A DNA stretch of 64,000 nt, from the NCBI GenBank assembly GCA_013398055.1, contig VZRS01004527.1, positions 186,001 to 250,000 on the forward strand. Reading direction: 5' to 3'. The position numbers were made by a program, and so were the translations under genes. Positions within the stretch are counted from its first letter, which is position 1. Every line of letters starts with the position of its first letter. The notes below the pieces were generated by a model, which made no database searches, was not told the origin of the DNA, and saw nothing but the letters and a program-made list of their open reading frames with translations. Below are positions 36,543 through 47,448 of this stretch, piece by piece. Source of the stretch: Ifrita kowaldi. Its lineage: Eukaryota > Chordata > Aves > Passeriformes > Cinclosomatidae.

Positions 36543-39027
36543 ATGAATTTGCTGTGCCTCCTTATCCTGCTGGCCACGTGCAGGCCTGTGCTCAGCACAT
36601 GGGACACATGTGGGTAAGTGGCCTTAGGCTCTTCGACGGAGTTTGGACAACACTTGGGGGATTTTCCCTGTCCCCTCTGGCCGCACTACAGTTTTATGAG
36701 CCCCACATGGGAGCTTCAGTACCTTGACAGCACCCAGGCTGCAGCACAACTTTTCTATGGGGCTCAAGCAGAAACAGGGGTGGACAGACAAATGCCCCAT
36801 GGGATTCCCGGGCTCTGCTGTCCATGCAAACAATGCCATGTGGGGAGGGAAGTTTGCTGACCTTCAACCTGAGCAGCAGCAAGCCACCAAGCAGGACAGC
36901 AATGACTTTCTGTTTACAGAGGGATCTGTGGTCTCTGGCCCATGTCTGCTTCCTACGGCCCCATGGATTATGACTATGACCCCATGGCTCCAGACTATGG
37001 CGAATTGCGCATCATGGGTGGCACAGCTGTCCAGCCAGGGGCCTGGGCTGGGATTGTCAGCATCCAGGATCCCTGGGAACCAGGCACGGGGCATATCTGT
37101 GGAGGGTCCCTCATCAGCACAGAGTGGGTCCTCACAGCCGCCCACTGCTTCACCAATGCCAGGTAAGGAGGAGCAGGGAACGGGTATATCTCCGCAACAC
37201 CAGCAGGTACTCTGGTTTGTAGCACCATGTGCTACTCCCATTCTGTTTCCCTGCAGTGCACCCAATGCCTGGGCACTGCAGACCCCAGCTGAGAATTCAG
37301 GAGAACACTCTGCGCTCTTGCCATTGCTTCCTAGTAGCCTCCACGTTGACATTCTCAGAGCCTAAGGCATGCTAGGGCAGTCACACACATTGCTTTCCTC
37401 TCTGATTTGCAAAGCAGAAGACAGAGAACTACTGGGCTGCTGCAGCACATGGCTCTGCTTCCTCTCACTTCTTTCTCCATGTGCCTCTCAGGAACATCAA
37501 CGTGTGGCGCGTGGTGACCGGGGTCACCCAGTTGACTCAGCTGGGCCCTGAGGTGCAAGTGCGCCAGATTAAGCAGCTACGGGTTCATGAACACTATACT
37601 CCTGGTGAGGAGAGGAACGACATTGCCCTGCTGAAATTGGACCAGCCAGTCGTGTGCAGCCGCTACGTACAGCTGGGCTGTGTACCCGAGGCCACACTGA
37701 ATGTGTTGGAGCTGAAAACCTGTTACATTGCTGGCTGGGGTTCCACCGCTACAAGAGGTGAGTTCTCAAAAAAGATACATGCCCTGAGGGCAAACTTGGC
37801 ACACCAGGGAGATGGGCTGGGCTTCCCAACACCAGAGGCCAAAGGTAGAGTCAGGCTGCGGGAAGTGTGCCTTTGGAGAGATAGTCCTGGACCACTCGCC
37901 AAAGCCAGACAGAAGGGGGAAAGCAGGGCAACAGGGTATTCCCCTAGGGAGCCTCAGGGAAACCCCAGGGAAGGGCTTCACCCCCCAACAGGGGAGGGGA
38001 ACGTGCAAGGAACTGCTGTACACTCATTCCTTTATGTGCCCACAGCTCAAAGACCAAGTGACATCCTGCAGGAGGCCAAGGTCCACCTCATTGATGGCCA
38101 GCTCTGTAACAGCAGCCTCTGGTATGCAGGGGCCATCCATACTCAAAACTTGTGTGCTGGTTACCCAGAGGGTGGCATCGACCCCTGCCAGGTAGGAGTG
38201 TGAGACAAGCCACACAGCCCCCAGCAGTGCAGGCAGCCTGAGCAGCATCACCCCAACACAGCCCGGCACCTGCTTTGCCTGGCCAGTCACCCTCCCAGCC
38301 CCGGCTTCCCACTGCTGTTAGGGCTTCCCTCCCCTTCCCCATTTGCAGGTCCTTGCCCAGTGCCCCCATCGTCCCAGAGGCCTGGCGCTATGCCCAGAAA
38401 GCACATCCAGTGCTCTTGGCAGTCCAGAAGTCCAGATGCCAACCCTAGAACATCCATCCTCTGCACATCCAGGATCACTGCAGAGATGAGAGACAGCCCT
38501 ACCACACAAGCCCCTGACCTGCTCCGAGCCAAAATTCTGGAGGCTCCAGCACCTGAGCAGAGACTTTCTCTGCCAGGAATACAGCTCTGTCAGGGGCTGT
38601 GAGAGAAGGAGACAGCTCTAGTGCTGACAGCAGCTGCCCAACATTACCTTATTCCTCTCTTGCTCCACTGCAGGGTGATAGCGGTGGTCCTCTGGTGTGC
38701 AAAGGTAATGATGCTGCCTACTTCTGGCTCGTTGGTGTGACCAGCTGGGGAAAAGACTGTGCAAGAGCAAACCAGCCTGGAGTCTACACCTCCACTCAGC
38801 ACTTCTATGATTGGATCCTGGTCCAGACAGACCTGCAGCCAGATAGAAGGGCATCGAGACATTTTACAACCGCCCCAACCCCCGCTCAGAAGCCAAGGCC
38901 AATACCAACACCATTGGACAGGTTTAGGTCCTGCCCATTTTCACTCCAGAAGCTGGTGGAATTCTTTACTCGGGTGCAGGAATTCCTTCAGGTCCTAAGA
39001 AGAAAACTGGCTAGAGAAGCAGGATGA
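36543..39027 (+). CDS. ACR: Acrosin-like trypsin-family serine protease, five exons, complete
   Basis: Exons 36543-36613, 36920-37162, 37492-37757, 38046-38191 and 38674-39027 join with GT..AG junctions and matching phases into 359 codons plus stop. Residues 1-18 form a signal peptide (MNLLCLLILLATCRPVLS). The light-chain part WDTCGGICGL mirrors the acrosin N-terminus. Activation is predicted after Arg54 (LR|IMGG). The catalytic triad is His99 (TAAHC), Asp148 (RNDIAL) and Ser245 (GDSGGP). Asp239, six residues before Ser245, gives trypsin-like specificity. After the protease domain comes a short Pro-containing tail and an amphipathic helix (LQKLVEFFTRVQEFLQVL) similar in place to the LQQLIEVL segment of mammalian acrosin. 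The long polyproline tail of mammals is absent. Acrosin is the sperm acrosome protease acting in zona/perivitelline penetration. A Met follows Ile in the new N-terminus, where Val is usual. Orthology versus a bird acrosin paralogue cannot be settled here. Confidence 0.93.
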
Positions 39028-39182
39028 ACAGGATCCAGTGCAGGCTGCAGTGCACCATGATCATTTTCTCCTGGGACAATGCCTGCTGATCCAAAGGCAG
39101 CCTCAGTGCCTAAGGCCTGCTCTATCCTGCTCATGCTTTTCCTCTGCGTGCACACAAATCCTGAAGCTGACTTAGTTGTGGA

Positions 39183-39188
39183 AATAAA
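39183..39188 (+). promoter_or_regulatory. Polyadenylation signal of the acrosin-like gene
   Basis: AATAAA 156 bases after the stop codon, the first such hexamer downstream. It implies a short 3' UTR ending near 39205. Confidence 0.75.
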
Positions 39189-39209
39189 GTTGCCCGATTT
39201 CACTGTTAA

Positions 39210-41987
39210 TGGTGTTTTCAGTCCCATTCAGTCAATGCAAAGCAAGGACTTCCACACCTGGTACTTGCAAAATTAGGCTGAGGGCAGACATCAGGCACAA
39301 CAGAAAAGAGTCAGCCCAAAGGACTGAAACTGTGCTTGGTCAGAGCAGAGGGCAAGGGTGCAGAAGAAGAAGGAAACACAGGTCACAAAGAAACGAGAGG
39401 CTTACAGATCATGGAAAGAGCAGCTGGAAGTGCAAAATGTCTTAGGCTGCCTGCTGGTGGGATCAGTCTGTGTGTTTGTGTGTGTGTGCAGTGCACTGGG
39501 GAAAAACTGGACTCTTTCATGACCCAGGAGATACGGTTTGTAGAAAGACCCAAGCTTTGCACTAGGGGCTGGGTAAGGAACTTTACATTCAGCCACAGAC
39601 AGTACATGCATAAATTTCGGTTAATTTCTATACTGTTATTTGAGGAACATGCTGTTCTTATGAATATAGGGAGTGAAGGTGCATTCATGTTTCACTAGCA
39701 AACATCCAATCCAGATCACCTAGAAAGACGGAAAAGGACTGGACTGTGTTCATGTTCATGAAGGTGATGGTTATGGATACTTGGGTACTAGTAAAGGCAT
39801 TGCTCTGTCTATGTCAACCTGGTTTGCTGTTCATGGTAACCGTGTAAGTCTCTGTGTCTGTGTTGGTGTATCTGGCTCTTTGGAATGCACACATGCAGAT
39901 ACACAATTTTGTCCTTAATACCTAACGAACAGTTTAGAGCTATCAGCTACCACAGACACTACTCACCTCTGATGTTACTTCCAAACATACTGGCCAGGTA
40001 AAGTTTACCCATCTCAAGAAGTCTCATTGTATATAAGCCAAGTTGAGAATTCCTTGTTATTCTTATGAAATGCAGAATGACTAACAAATTGCCATTATTA
40101 TGGTAATGATATCCTAACTTATTATGATATCCATAACATTATGATAATGATATCATAATATTTCTTTAGTAAAATATTAACTCTGAGTAATAGAAGAACT
40201 GTAGGGCTGAATAGCACTGAATTTTCATTGCTATTTGTTATCAATGCACTGAGAAAGAAAATTCCTTTAGGAAAATTACAACTAAGATGTTTTCAAGAGC
40301 TTGCATTTCATAGCAGCTCCCACCTTCCTCTCAGTCTCATAAATACATGCAGTGTGAGTTGTGAAAAAACACAATGACAATCATTTTTCCTGAAGCAGGC
40401 TCATATTGTTGCTCCAACATTTTTATTGCTGTATAAGGATGGAAAATTTCAAGCAGAAAAAAAAATGTAATAATCTATTCAGAGAAGCCATAAACCACCA
40501 TTATCCAGTACTATCACTGAGATGCCTCTATAATGCAAAATCCATAGCAGTAAGAGTGATGCCATACTGCACTTTCCTTAAGGAACTGTGTTTGTGCTTA
40601 TAAACACACCTGCACATCTTTTTGAGGATATCTTATTGCCACAGGAGATAATGGCAACACTTCATACATTTTTCTTTTTTGAAAAGATACTAAACAGGAA
40701 GTTATTAAAACTACTAAGAAATCATTCACTTGCCTGAGATGATTGTTCCTTGTAGCTTGATGATTATCCTTTGTTCCCTACAGTATATTTTTTTATATTA
40801 TATATTTATATTATATAATGGCATTTCTGTTGGACACAAGGAATAATACGTAATTACATGCTTTACTGTTGTAATATGAACCCCGGGGCACACACATAAG
40901 GAAAATGATATTTTCTTTATGCACTGTTCTTTTATAGCTTTTTTCAAAAATAATTCTTTCCCCAATTTCTTTAGGGAATCTTACAAGCATGGTCTCTACT
41001 AAATGCTGTTAATTTAAACCTGAATCATTAGAAAGCTTAGAGGGAGCGTGAGTGCAGTAAGATTTATTTTTTCTCTCACACTGTATTTGCCTGTGCTCTT
41101 GGACAAGTCTCTGAACTGCCTTTCTGGGGTATTGTTACATATGCTTAGCAGCAAAACAAAACACAGCACCAGCTGCTGGGAAGAAAATCCCAGCCAAAAC
41201 CAGGACAAATGCAGTACATGAATTAGCTGTTCTTCCAACAGTGAACAGTGAGAATTCAGAACTCAAACATAAAATATGATGAATTTTAGGTGCAAAATTA
41301 TCACATTTTAAAGACAAAAACCTGGAAAGAAACAAAACATTCTATGTCCTTCAGTACCTTGCACTGATAACAAACATGCTCAAAACCCAAGTAGTCTGAG
41401 CCAGACTATTTTGTGTCATGATATATTTGCAATCTGAGATTCCTATACACTTTTGCTGGATAACCAGTATCAAAAGAGGCCTCTAAGTTTACAGTGCTTT
41501 TGGTACAGGCACATAGCAAATGGCAGGGCTGAAGAGTAATGTGCGCTGTTGACATGTGAATGGTGATACAGAGCCAGAAAAATAAATAGTTAAGAATAAA
41601 GACATAGGGTAAGGAGATAAGAAATTCATAGTAAAACCAAGAATGAGATGCTTTTGTAGGAAAAGTGTCTCATTTCTGAGATGACAAGCTCTCATTTAGC
41701 ACATAACAGGACAATATGTGAAAAACATCCCTGGATCAAATGTTCTTTGTACTGAAAGAATGTATTTAGCACTTGTGCACTGACACCCATTTTCCTTTCT
41801 GAAATGTCCTGCTGTTCATGTTAGCTTCTTTTTCCAAAACTGTGGTGACCTTGTTTCCTTAGTGTTGGATCTTTACCAATAGCAGGATCCTATGGGATAT
41901 TCTACTGTCCAGTCATTAATTTGAATGTCTTTGCACAGCAGTTGCAGATGTGATCCCTGATGACTCTCTTTTCTACTCCCATCTTCA
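39210..41987. other. Intergenic, no recognised gene
   Basis: AT-rich region. It has a short TG-rich run at 39468-39490, ATGATATC-type AT repeats near 40090-40165 and an AT-only tract near 40780-40820. No coding exon or classified transposon was seen. Confidence 0.7.
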
Positions 41988-42890
41988 CAGAATCACAGAA
42001 TCAACTAGGCTGGAAAAGACCTCTGAGATCACTGAGTTCAACCTATGACCAAACACCACCTTGTCAAGCAGACCGTGGCACTGAGTGCCACGTCCGATCT
42101 TTCCTTAAACACCTCCAGGGACAGTGACTCCCCCACATCCCCAGGCAGCCCATTCCAGTGCCCAGTCACCCCTTCTGTGAAGAAATACCTCCTGATGTCC
42201 AACCTGAACCTCCCCTGGTGTAGCTTGAGACGGTGTCCTCTTGTTCCGTCACTTGGTTGCCTGGGAAAAGAGCCCAACCCCCTCCTGGCTACACCCTCCT
42301 TTCAGGGAGCTGTAGAGAGTGGTAAGGTCACACCTGAGCCTCCTCTTCTCCAGGCTAAACAACCCCAGCTCCCTCAGCTGCTCCTCACAGGCCTTGTGCT
42401 CCAGACCCCTAATCAGCCTTGTTGCCCTTCTCTGGACATGCTCCAGCAGCTCAATGTCCTTCCTGAACTGAGGGGCCCAGAACTGGACACAGGATTTGAG
42501 GTGTGGCCTCACCAGTGCCGAGTGCAGGGGGACAATCCCTGCCCTGGTCCTGCTGGCCACGCTGTTGCTGGTAGAGGCCAGGATGCCATTGGCCTTCTTG
42601 GCCACCTGGGCACACCCTGGCTCATGTTCAGCTGCTGTCACCAGCACCCCCAGGTCCTTTTCTGCCTGGCCACTGCCCAGCCACTGTGTCCCCAGCCTGT
42701 GGCGCTGCCTGGGGTTGTTGTGGCCAAAGTGCAGGCACTTGGTCTTGTTAAACCTCATACGGCTGGATTCGGTGCATGGATCCAACCTGTCCAGGTCCTT
42801 CTGCAGAGCCCTCCTACCCTCCAGCAGATCGACATTCCCCTCCACCTTGGTGTCATCTGCAAATCTGCCAGTGGCAGACCTTAACAATTC
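41988..42890 (-). mobile_element. CR1 LINE fragment, minus strand, well preserved
   Basis: Begins at the CR1 3' end read in reverse (cacagaatcacagaatcaac) and continues for about 900 bases into the ORF2 tail, ending near accttggtgtcatctgcaaat. The antisense frame 42249-42887 is still open for 212 codons and reads as the CR1 ORF2 C-terminal region (e.g. LHFGHNNPRQRHRLG), so this copy is relatively young but 5'-truncated. Confidence 0.94.
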
Positions 42891-42979
42891 AGCAGCTATG
42901 ATATTTGCTGCCTTGCTTATTACAAAGGAGATGTGTTATCTTGTAATTTTAGCAATTAAACTAAAAGAGTTTAGATTAG

Positions 42980-43180
42980 GTCTAGGTCTAGATTAGATTT
43001 GAGGAAGAAATTCTTTACTCTGAGGGTGGTGAGGCACTGGAACAGGTTGCCCAGAGAAGCTGTGGATGGCCCATCCCTGGAAGCATTCAAGGCTTGGATG
43101 AGCCTTTGAGCAACCTGGTCCAGTGGAAGTGGGGGTGGATGGGTCCTTTCCAACCCAAACCATTTTATGATTCTATGAAT
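42980..43180 (+). mobile_element. CR1 3'-end fragment, plus strand
   Basis: CR1 3' UTR text (aagaaattctttactctgag, gaggcactggaacaggttgc, ccatccctggaagcattcaa) ending in the terminal attctatgaat. With 41988-42890 it forms a convergent pair about 90 bases apart. Confidence 0.92.
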
Positions 43181-43784
43181 ATGGTTAAAACTTTCAACAT
43201 TTCACATTTCCTCCTATCTAAATAGTAATAAAAATCAAAATGTTAAAAAAAATGTATTTGTACATTTCTAGCACAAGGGAATGACATTAGGGAAGCAGAA
43301 TAGGTACTTGTAATCTCACAATTTAAGTAATTTAATCTCTCCTACTTTTATTAATCCTGTTTCCATGATGGAAATCCTTCCACATGGCATCAAGATACAG
43401 CAGGATGTGGGCGCTGGGGTTTAGCAGGTGCAGGGAAAGGAGCAGGTAGGGAGTCAGGTGCTGCAGAGTGATTTCAGCCCATGATAGATTCTCTTTAATC
43501 TCTTTTTTTGGGGGGACATAAACCAAAGCGAAGACAGATGCCAGCACTGAAAAACAGGCTACCATTACCTAGGGAATGGGTCTCTGGGGGGCAGCTGGAC
43601 AAGCTGCCCCCAGAGTGTCTTGGAATGTCATTCACTCAGCAGAGAGCTGAGGAAGTTGCAGGGAGGACAGGCACACCAAGGATGACTGAAGCAGTTGGCA
43701 CTGGGAGGGCACTTGCCTGGGAGAGAAGGGGGAACCCTCATGCTAAGGACCGGCACGCACCCTTTCAGGGACAGGGTGACCACA

Positions 43785-44135
43785 TCTATTGAGGGAACAG
43801 GGTTGGCAGGAGTGCTGGGGTCCCATGGCCCTAGGGGTCCCACCAAGCCCTGTTCCCCCGAAAGGGGAGGTTGTCACAGCCCTGGGGCTCCTGAAAAGCT
43901 CGGGAGCCCCCTTTCTCTGAAAGAGGGTTAACATGGTTGTGAGGATCCCAGAGAGGTGTCACAGACCTGAGAGTCCTGATGAGCCCAGCCATCCCCCTTG
44001 AAAGACATGTCATTACCCTGGTTGTCCCATGGAGAGAGGGTGTCATCACACCAGAGGTCTCAGGCGATGGGGGTGTGTCATTGTCCGGGAGGTCCCACCA
44101 AACCCAGTATCTCCAGAAAGAGGGTTCTCATGGAG
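43785..44135 (+). repeat. Degenerate GC-rich tandem repeat (first copy)
   Basis: Diverged units of very roughly 60-100 bases share a pattern: a CCC-rich start, (G)AAAG(A/G)G then GTNATCAC/TGTCACAG, and a GGTCCCACCAA or GTCCTGATGAGCCCAG link. I count about four units by eye. Repeated at 47939-48289 in the second block copy. Minisatellite decay is the simplest reading. Confidence 0.4.
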
Positions 44136-44615
44136 TGGGGTGTCCAGGGCCATGCTGCTGCCATTCCACCACACAAAGGTACCAGTCAGTGGGCCAACAT
44201 TTATCCCTGCCTCAGCCACCATCCCCTGAAGGCATCTCCAGGTCTGCAGGGAAGTCATTGCTCCAGCCTTCCCCCAGGCCAACTGGTTTCCCTTTTCCCA
44301 AGCCTCCACACCCTTCCAGCCCAGCCTGGCGCCTGCCTTACAGCCCCAGATCAGGGAGCAACCACTCCCAGCAGCCAGCATTGTGTTGTAGTGCAGCATT
44401 GTGATGTAGTACAGGTAAGGATCCAGGCTTGTTCTCTCTCCTGAAGGAGTTATATTCACCATGTAAAAAACCAATCATAATAAACAAGACAAAACCAAGA
44501 CGCATCCCCACACTGAGGAAACACTTCCTGCCCTCCAAGATTCAGGCCAGGGTGAAGTCCCTCCTCTTCCCTGAAGTCAGCCATAGGTGGAGGCAGAGGA
44601 GTTCCCCACAAAACT

Positions 44616-44745
44616 TCAGAAGTCCTGGAGGTAGTTGTAAAAATCCCGCCTGCTGAACTTGCCCACACAGGTGCAGCTCTTGAGGTGAAACTTGCACAGC
44701 CCTTTCTTGAAGTTCATGTGGACCATGGGGCCATAGTCTTGGGTT
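44616..44745 (-). CDS. Possible C-terminal exon of an unidentified gene (first block copy)
   Basis: On the minus strand a frame open from 44774 ends at TGA 44616-44618. Either of two AG acceptors (exon edge 44745 or 44771) would give an exon coding RTQDYGPMVHMNFKKGL, then FHLKSCTCVGKFSRRDFYNY and LQDF-stop. About 80 percent of third positions are G or C, a sign of real coding sequence, and Cys and aromatic residues are well spread. I recognise no family. A small secreted or Cys-bearing protein is conceivable, but no matching upstream exon was identified, so this is a candidate only. Repeated at 48770-48899. Confidence 0.35.
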
Positions 44746-44829
44746 CTGCCAGCATCTAGACACCCCTGGCCCTGTCAGCATCTGCAGGACAGCCCTCTGC
44801 CCCCACCCATCTGGGGCACCCACGATGTC

Positions 44830-46957
44830 TTAGTCTGTCTTCTGCCTTTTGATTAAAAGGTAACAGCTCTCAGTGTATGTATTTGCCTTTCTATCTGGTC
44901 ATTCAGAGCCTTTGTGACCTTTGTCCTGGGTTAGGACTCCACTAGTGTTACTGTGCAACTAACAGCTTCAGCAGTCAATGGAGTAAATTTACACTGCAGT
45001 TTGCATTATAGGACTTAATTTTTAGTTGCTTTAAAAATATTGAATGTTTTGCTCTGGAATGTTCTTTGTTGCGTGTTCTAGGGCTGTGTACACAGACTGG
45101 GGATTCCCAGTGCTCTCTGTTCTTGTCGTCAGAAATGTCTGTAAATCCCACAGATAAAATGTCCCTTCCCATTCAAATTCTGCTTCACTATGGTATGGCA
45201 ATGGCTTCCCTCCAATCTCTATCCAGTTCTGGCAATGGTGACCATGAGCAATTTTCCTTACTGTGTTTTTTTTAAGCTAAGCAGTGAGATGGGTTTTAAT
45301 TCCAGTGTTCTTCTTGGACGCAAACTTTCAATGCACAAATTTCAACATGCCTTCAAATTCTCAGAAACTGACTTTGCAATTTGTAATGACATTTAGTGTA
45401 GGGTCTGGACATAATCAAATGTTTACAGTAAAATAGATAGAATAGAGCTTATGTTATAGCTTGCCTCATATGTCACCCGTAAACTTCACTTGCTGTACTG
45501 TTTTATCCCCTTACAGAGCCATTAAGAAGTGTGGTTAAAAATCATTTTCTGTTCCTTCTCTGTTAGTTGTAAGTGAGTATTATCCATTATTTTTCTGATC
45601 GTAATGCTGATAAATAGACTAACAGATTTACAAATAAGGACAATAGTTAACTAAATTGGAGTAAGGTATCACAGGTGCAATTACAGAAAATTCCCATTAC
45701 TGAAGCAAAAGCACCAACAGAAATAAGATCTATGCAGTCCAATGGCTGATACTAATGAATAAAGAAGAAAAAGCCATTATTTCAGCAGAATTATTTGAAA
45801 TATTGATCCAGATGTTAAACACCGTTGATTTAAAGCTAATGAACATTTGGAATTCCAAATGTGTTCTTCAAAAACAAAACTGCTGTTGTGATTTTTACAT
45901 TTCAGGAAAAAAATGACAGTGCAGTTATGCTTCGTTTATTTTCAAGTGGGACAATCAAATCTTGGGGAAAAGTCTATACTTATTTTGTCAGCAGTAATAC
46001 CATAACATAGTTACATTCCTTCCACCAGCTGGATTCCATGGCACTTTTATTAATGTCATGCACACATGGCACTGAAAACAATAAGCAGTCCAACAATTTA
46101 AAGAGTTGTATTTAATAAATGATTTATAAATGGTTTACAGGTTGAAGGTGAGAATTTACCTTTTGGAGTCTTGTAGCATTTTGGCCACTGACCTCAAGTA
46201 GAGCCAAAATGTCACGGAGACCACTCAAACACCGTTCTCTGCTGTAAGTCTGCCCATGATGAATGGACCTGCACCAGACAGGTCAGTGACAGACTGTTCG
46301 GTAAGCAGGGTATATATCAACTTCTTCTCTGGCACTTAAGGATGTTCTTTCATGTTGCTCTCATCCCTGCTGGCAATTTGCCTAAACTAAGAAACCTTGC
46401 CTGTTACAGACATCCAGGTACAAGTTTTGCATCTGCACCTTCATAGTGTGGTGTGCAGGTGTGTCGCCGCTTCTTCCTTTCCACGCCTGACAAGCTCCTC
46501 CTGGCCTCCCCTGTTTTTCTGTCTTGTTGCTCAACCAACTTACAACGTCTCTCTTTTCCAGGGGGAACACATGACCGCACATCAGCTCGGCCACTGGAAA
46601 CGTCCTGCAGAGAGATTACCAAAGAGTCAAGTCCTTTATCTACACGCATTTGCTACCTACATTTTGATTCTTGCTCCTGGGAGGCAGGAAACCTGAAACA
46701 AAGTATATTGTACACTAGCTAGTTTAGGGGTTATAAATGTCTTAATTCAAATATAGAATACAGATTAAATGACGTTTCCAGGGCAACACAGTGACTGCTC
46801 CATCAAAAAAAAAATTACCTGAATGTTTCATGTTCTTAGGTTTTCGGGTTCTCTAAACTTGGAAAGCTTGGCAACAGTTTTCCGGCCATAGTGATTGTTT
46901 TTTAAAATCCCTCACCAGTCTCTTCCTTTTTTAAAACTAGATTTTCAGCTCTTCGTA
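44830..46957. other. Rest of duplicated block, no supported gene
   Basis: AT-rich sequence, repeated at 48984-51111. Short frames near 46382-46722 have an acceptor-like pyrimidine-AG context (ctcttttccag at 46552-46562) but no recognisable product. Confidence 0.6.
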
Positions 46958-47172
46958 AAGAAATCAATGGAACTGCAACAGTTAATAGCACCAAAGAACA
47001 ATCCCTTTCTTTTAAAATACAGAATAATGTCTCACAGTTTTTCTTCCTTCCTTCTGCATTTTGGCAGAAGTCTCTTGAGATGGTACAGTATGCTTTTACA
47101 GGATTTCAGTGTGCTGCAATAATGCTGTTAGGGATGGAGAAAACATTCTATTCATTCTCTATACATCTATGT

Positions 47173-47189
47173 CCATCCATCCATCCATC
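47173..47189 (+). repeat. (TCCA)n microsatellite, truncated copy
   Basis: About four tetranucleotide units before the N. The longer versions of the same locus are 47406-47447 and 51328-51372. Confidence 0.9.
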
Positions 47190-47190
47190 N
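47190..47190. other. Single-N assembly join
   Basis: One N inside the TCCA microsatellite, separating the first block copy from the small repeated contig. Confidence 0.95.
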
Positions 47191-47447
47191 AAGAAATCAA
47201 TGGAACTGCAACAGTTAATAGCACCAAAGAACAATCCCTTTCTTTTAAAATACAGAATAATGTCTCACAGTTTTTCTTCCTTCCTTCTGCATTTTGGCAG
47301 AAGTCTCTTGAGATGGTACAGTATGCTTTTACAGGATTTCAGTGTGCTGCAATAATGCTGTTAGGGATGGAGAAAACATTCTATTCATTCTCTATACATC
47401 TATGTCCATCCATCCATCCATCCATCCATCCATCCATCCATCCATCC
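47191..47447. repeat. Third, partial copy of the block's right end (small contig)
   Basis: A 257-base island between two single N characters. It repeats 46958-47189 (offset 233) and 51112 onward, ending in about ten TCCA units. It looks like a short contig produced by reads stuck at the microsatellite. Confidence 0.9.
47406..47447 (+). repeat. (TCCA)n microsatellite in small contig
   Basis: About ten tetranucleotide units, cut by an N. Confidence 0.9.
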
Positions 47448-47448
47448 N
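47448..47448. other. Single-N assembly join
   Basis: One N after the TCCA microsatellite of the small contig, directly before the second block copy. Confidence 0.95.

Larger units (their letters stand above)
43295..47189. repeat. First copy of 3.9 kb duplicated block
   Basis: Recurs at 47449-51343 with a constant offset of 4154. The two copies agree in every frame compared except one T/C difference (44082 versus 48236) and one C/A difference at the microsatellite edge (47173 versus 51327). The left copy ends in a TCCA microsatellite against a single N. Such near-identity with N joins suggests an unmerged or haplotypic assembly duplication. Confidence 0.93.

Noticed and set aside
36724..37365. 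A 213-codon plus-strand frame over the acrosin-like exon 2
   Set aside because: It is in the wrong frame relative to the protease and crosses introns.
37481..38203. A single 240-codon frame through acrosin-like exons 3 and 4
   Set aside because: The intron 37758-38045 happens to be open in frame, but GTGAGT and AG signals and family alignment show that it is spliced out.
39468..39490. TG-rich run as a microsatellite
   Set aside because: Short and interrupted; too weak to list as a feature.
42045..42884. A 279-codon plus-strand open frame
   Set aside because: It lies antisense to a CR1 LINE; its sequence is the reverse of the CR1 ORF2 tail and 3' UTR.
44046..44474. A 142-codon minus-strand frame (ITMLHYNTMLAAGSG)
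   Set aside because: It lies downstream of the orphan exon's stop, overlaps the degenerate tandem repeat, and the opposite strand also has donor-like signals; coding evidence is conflicting.
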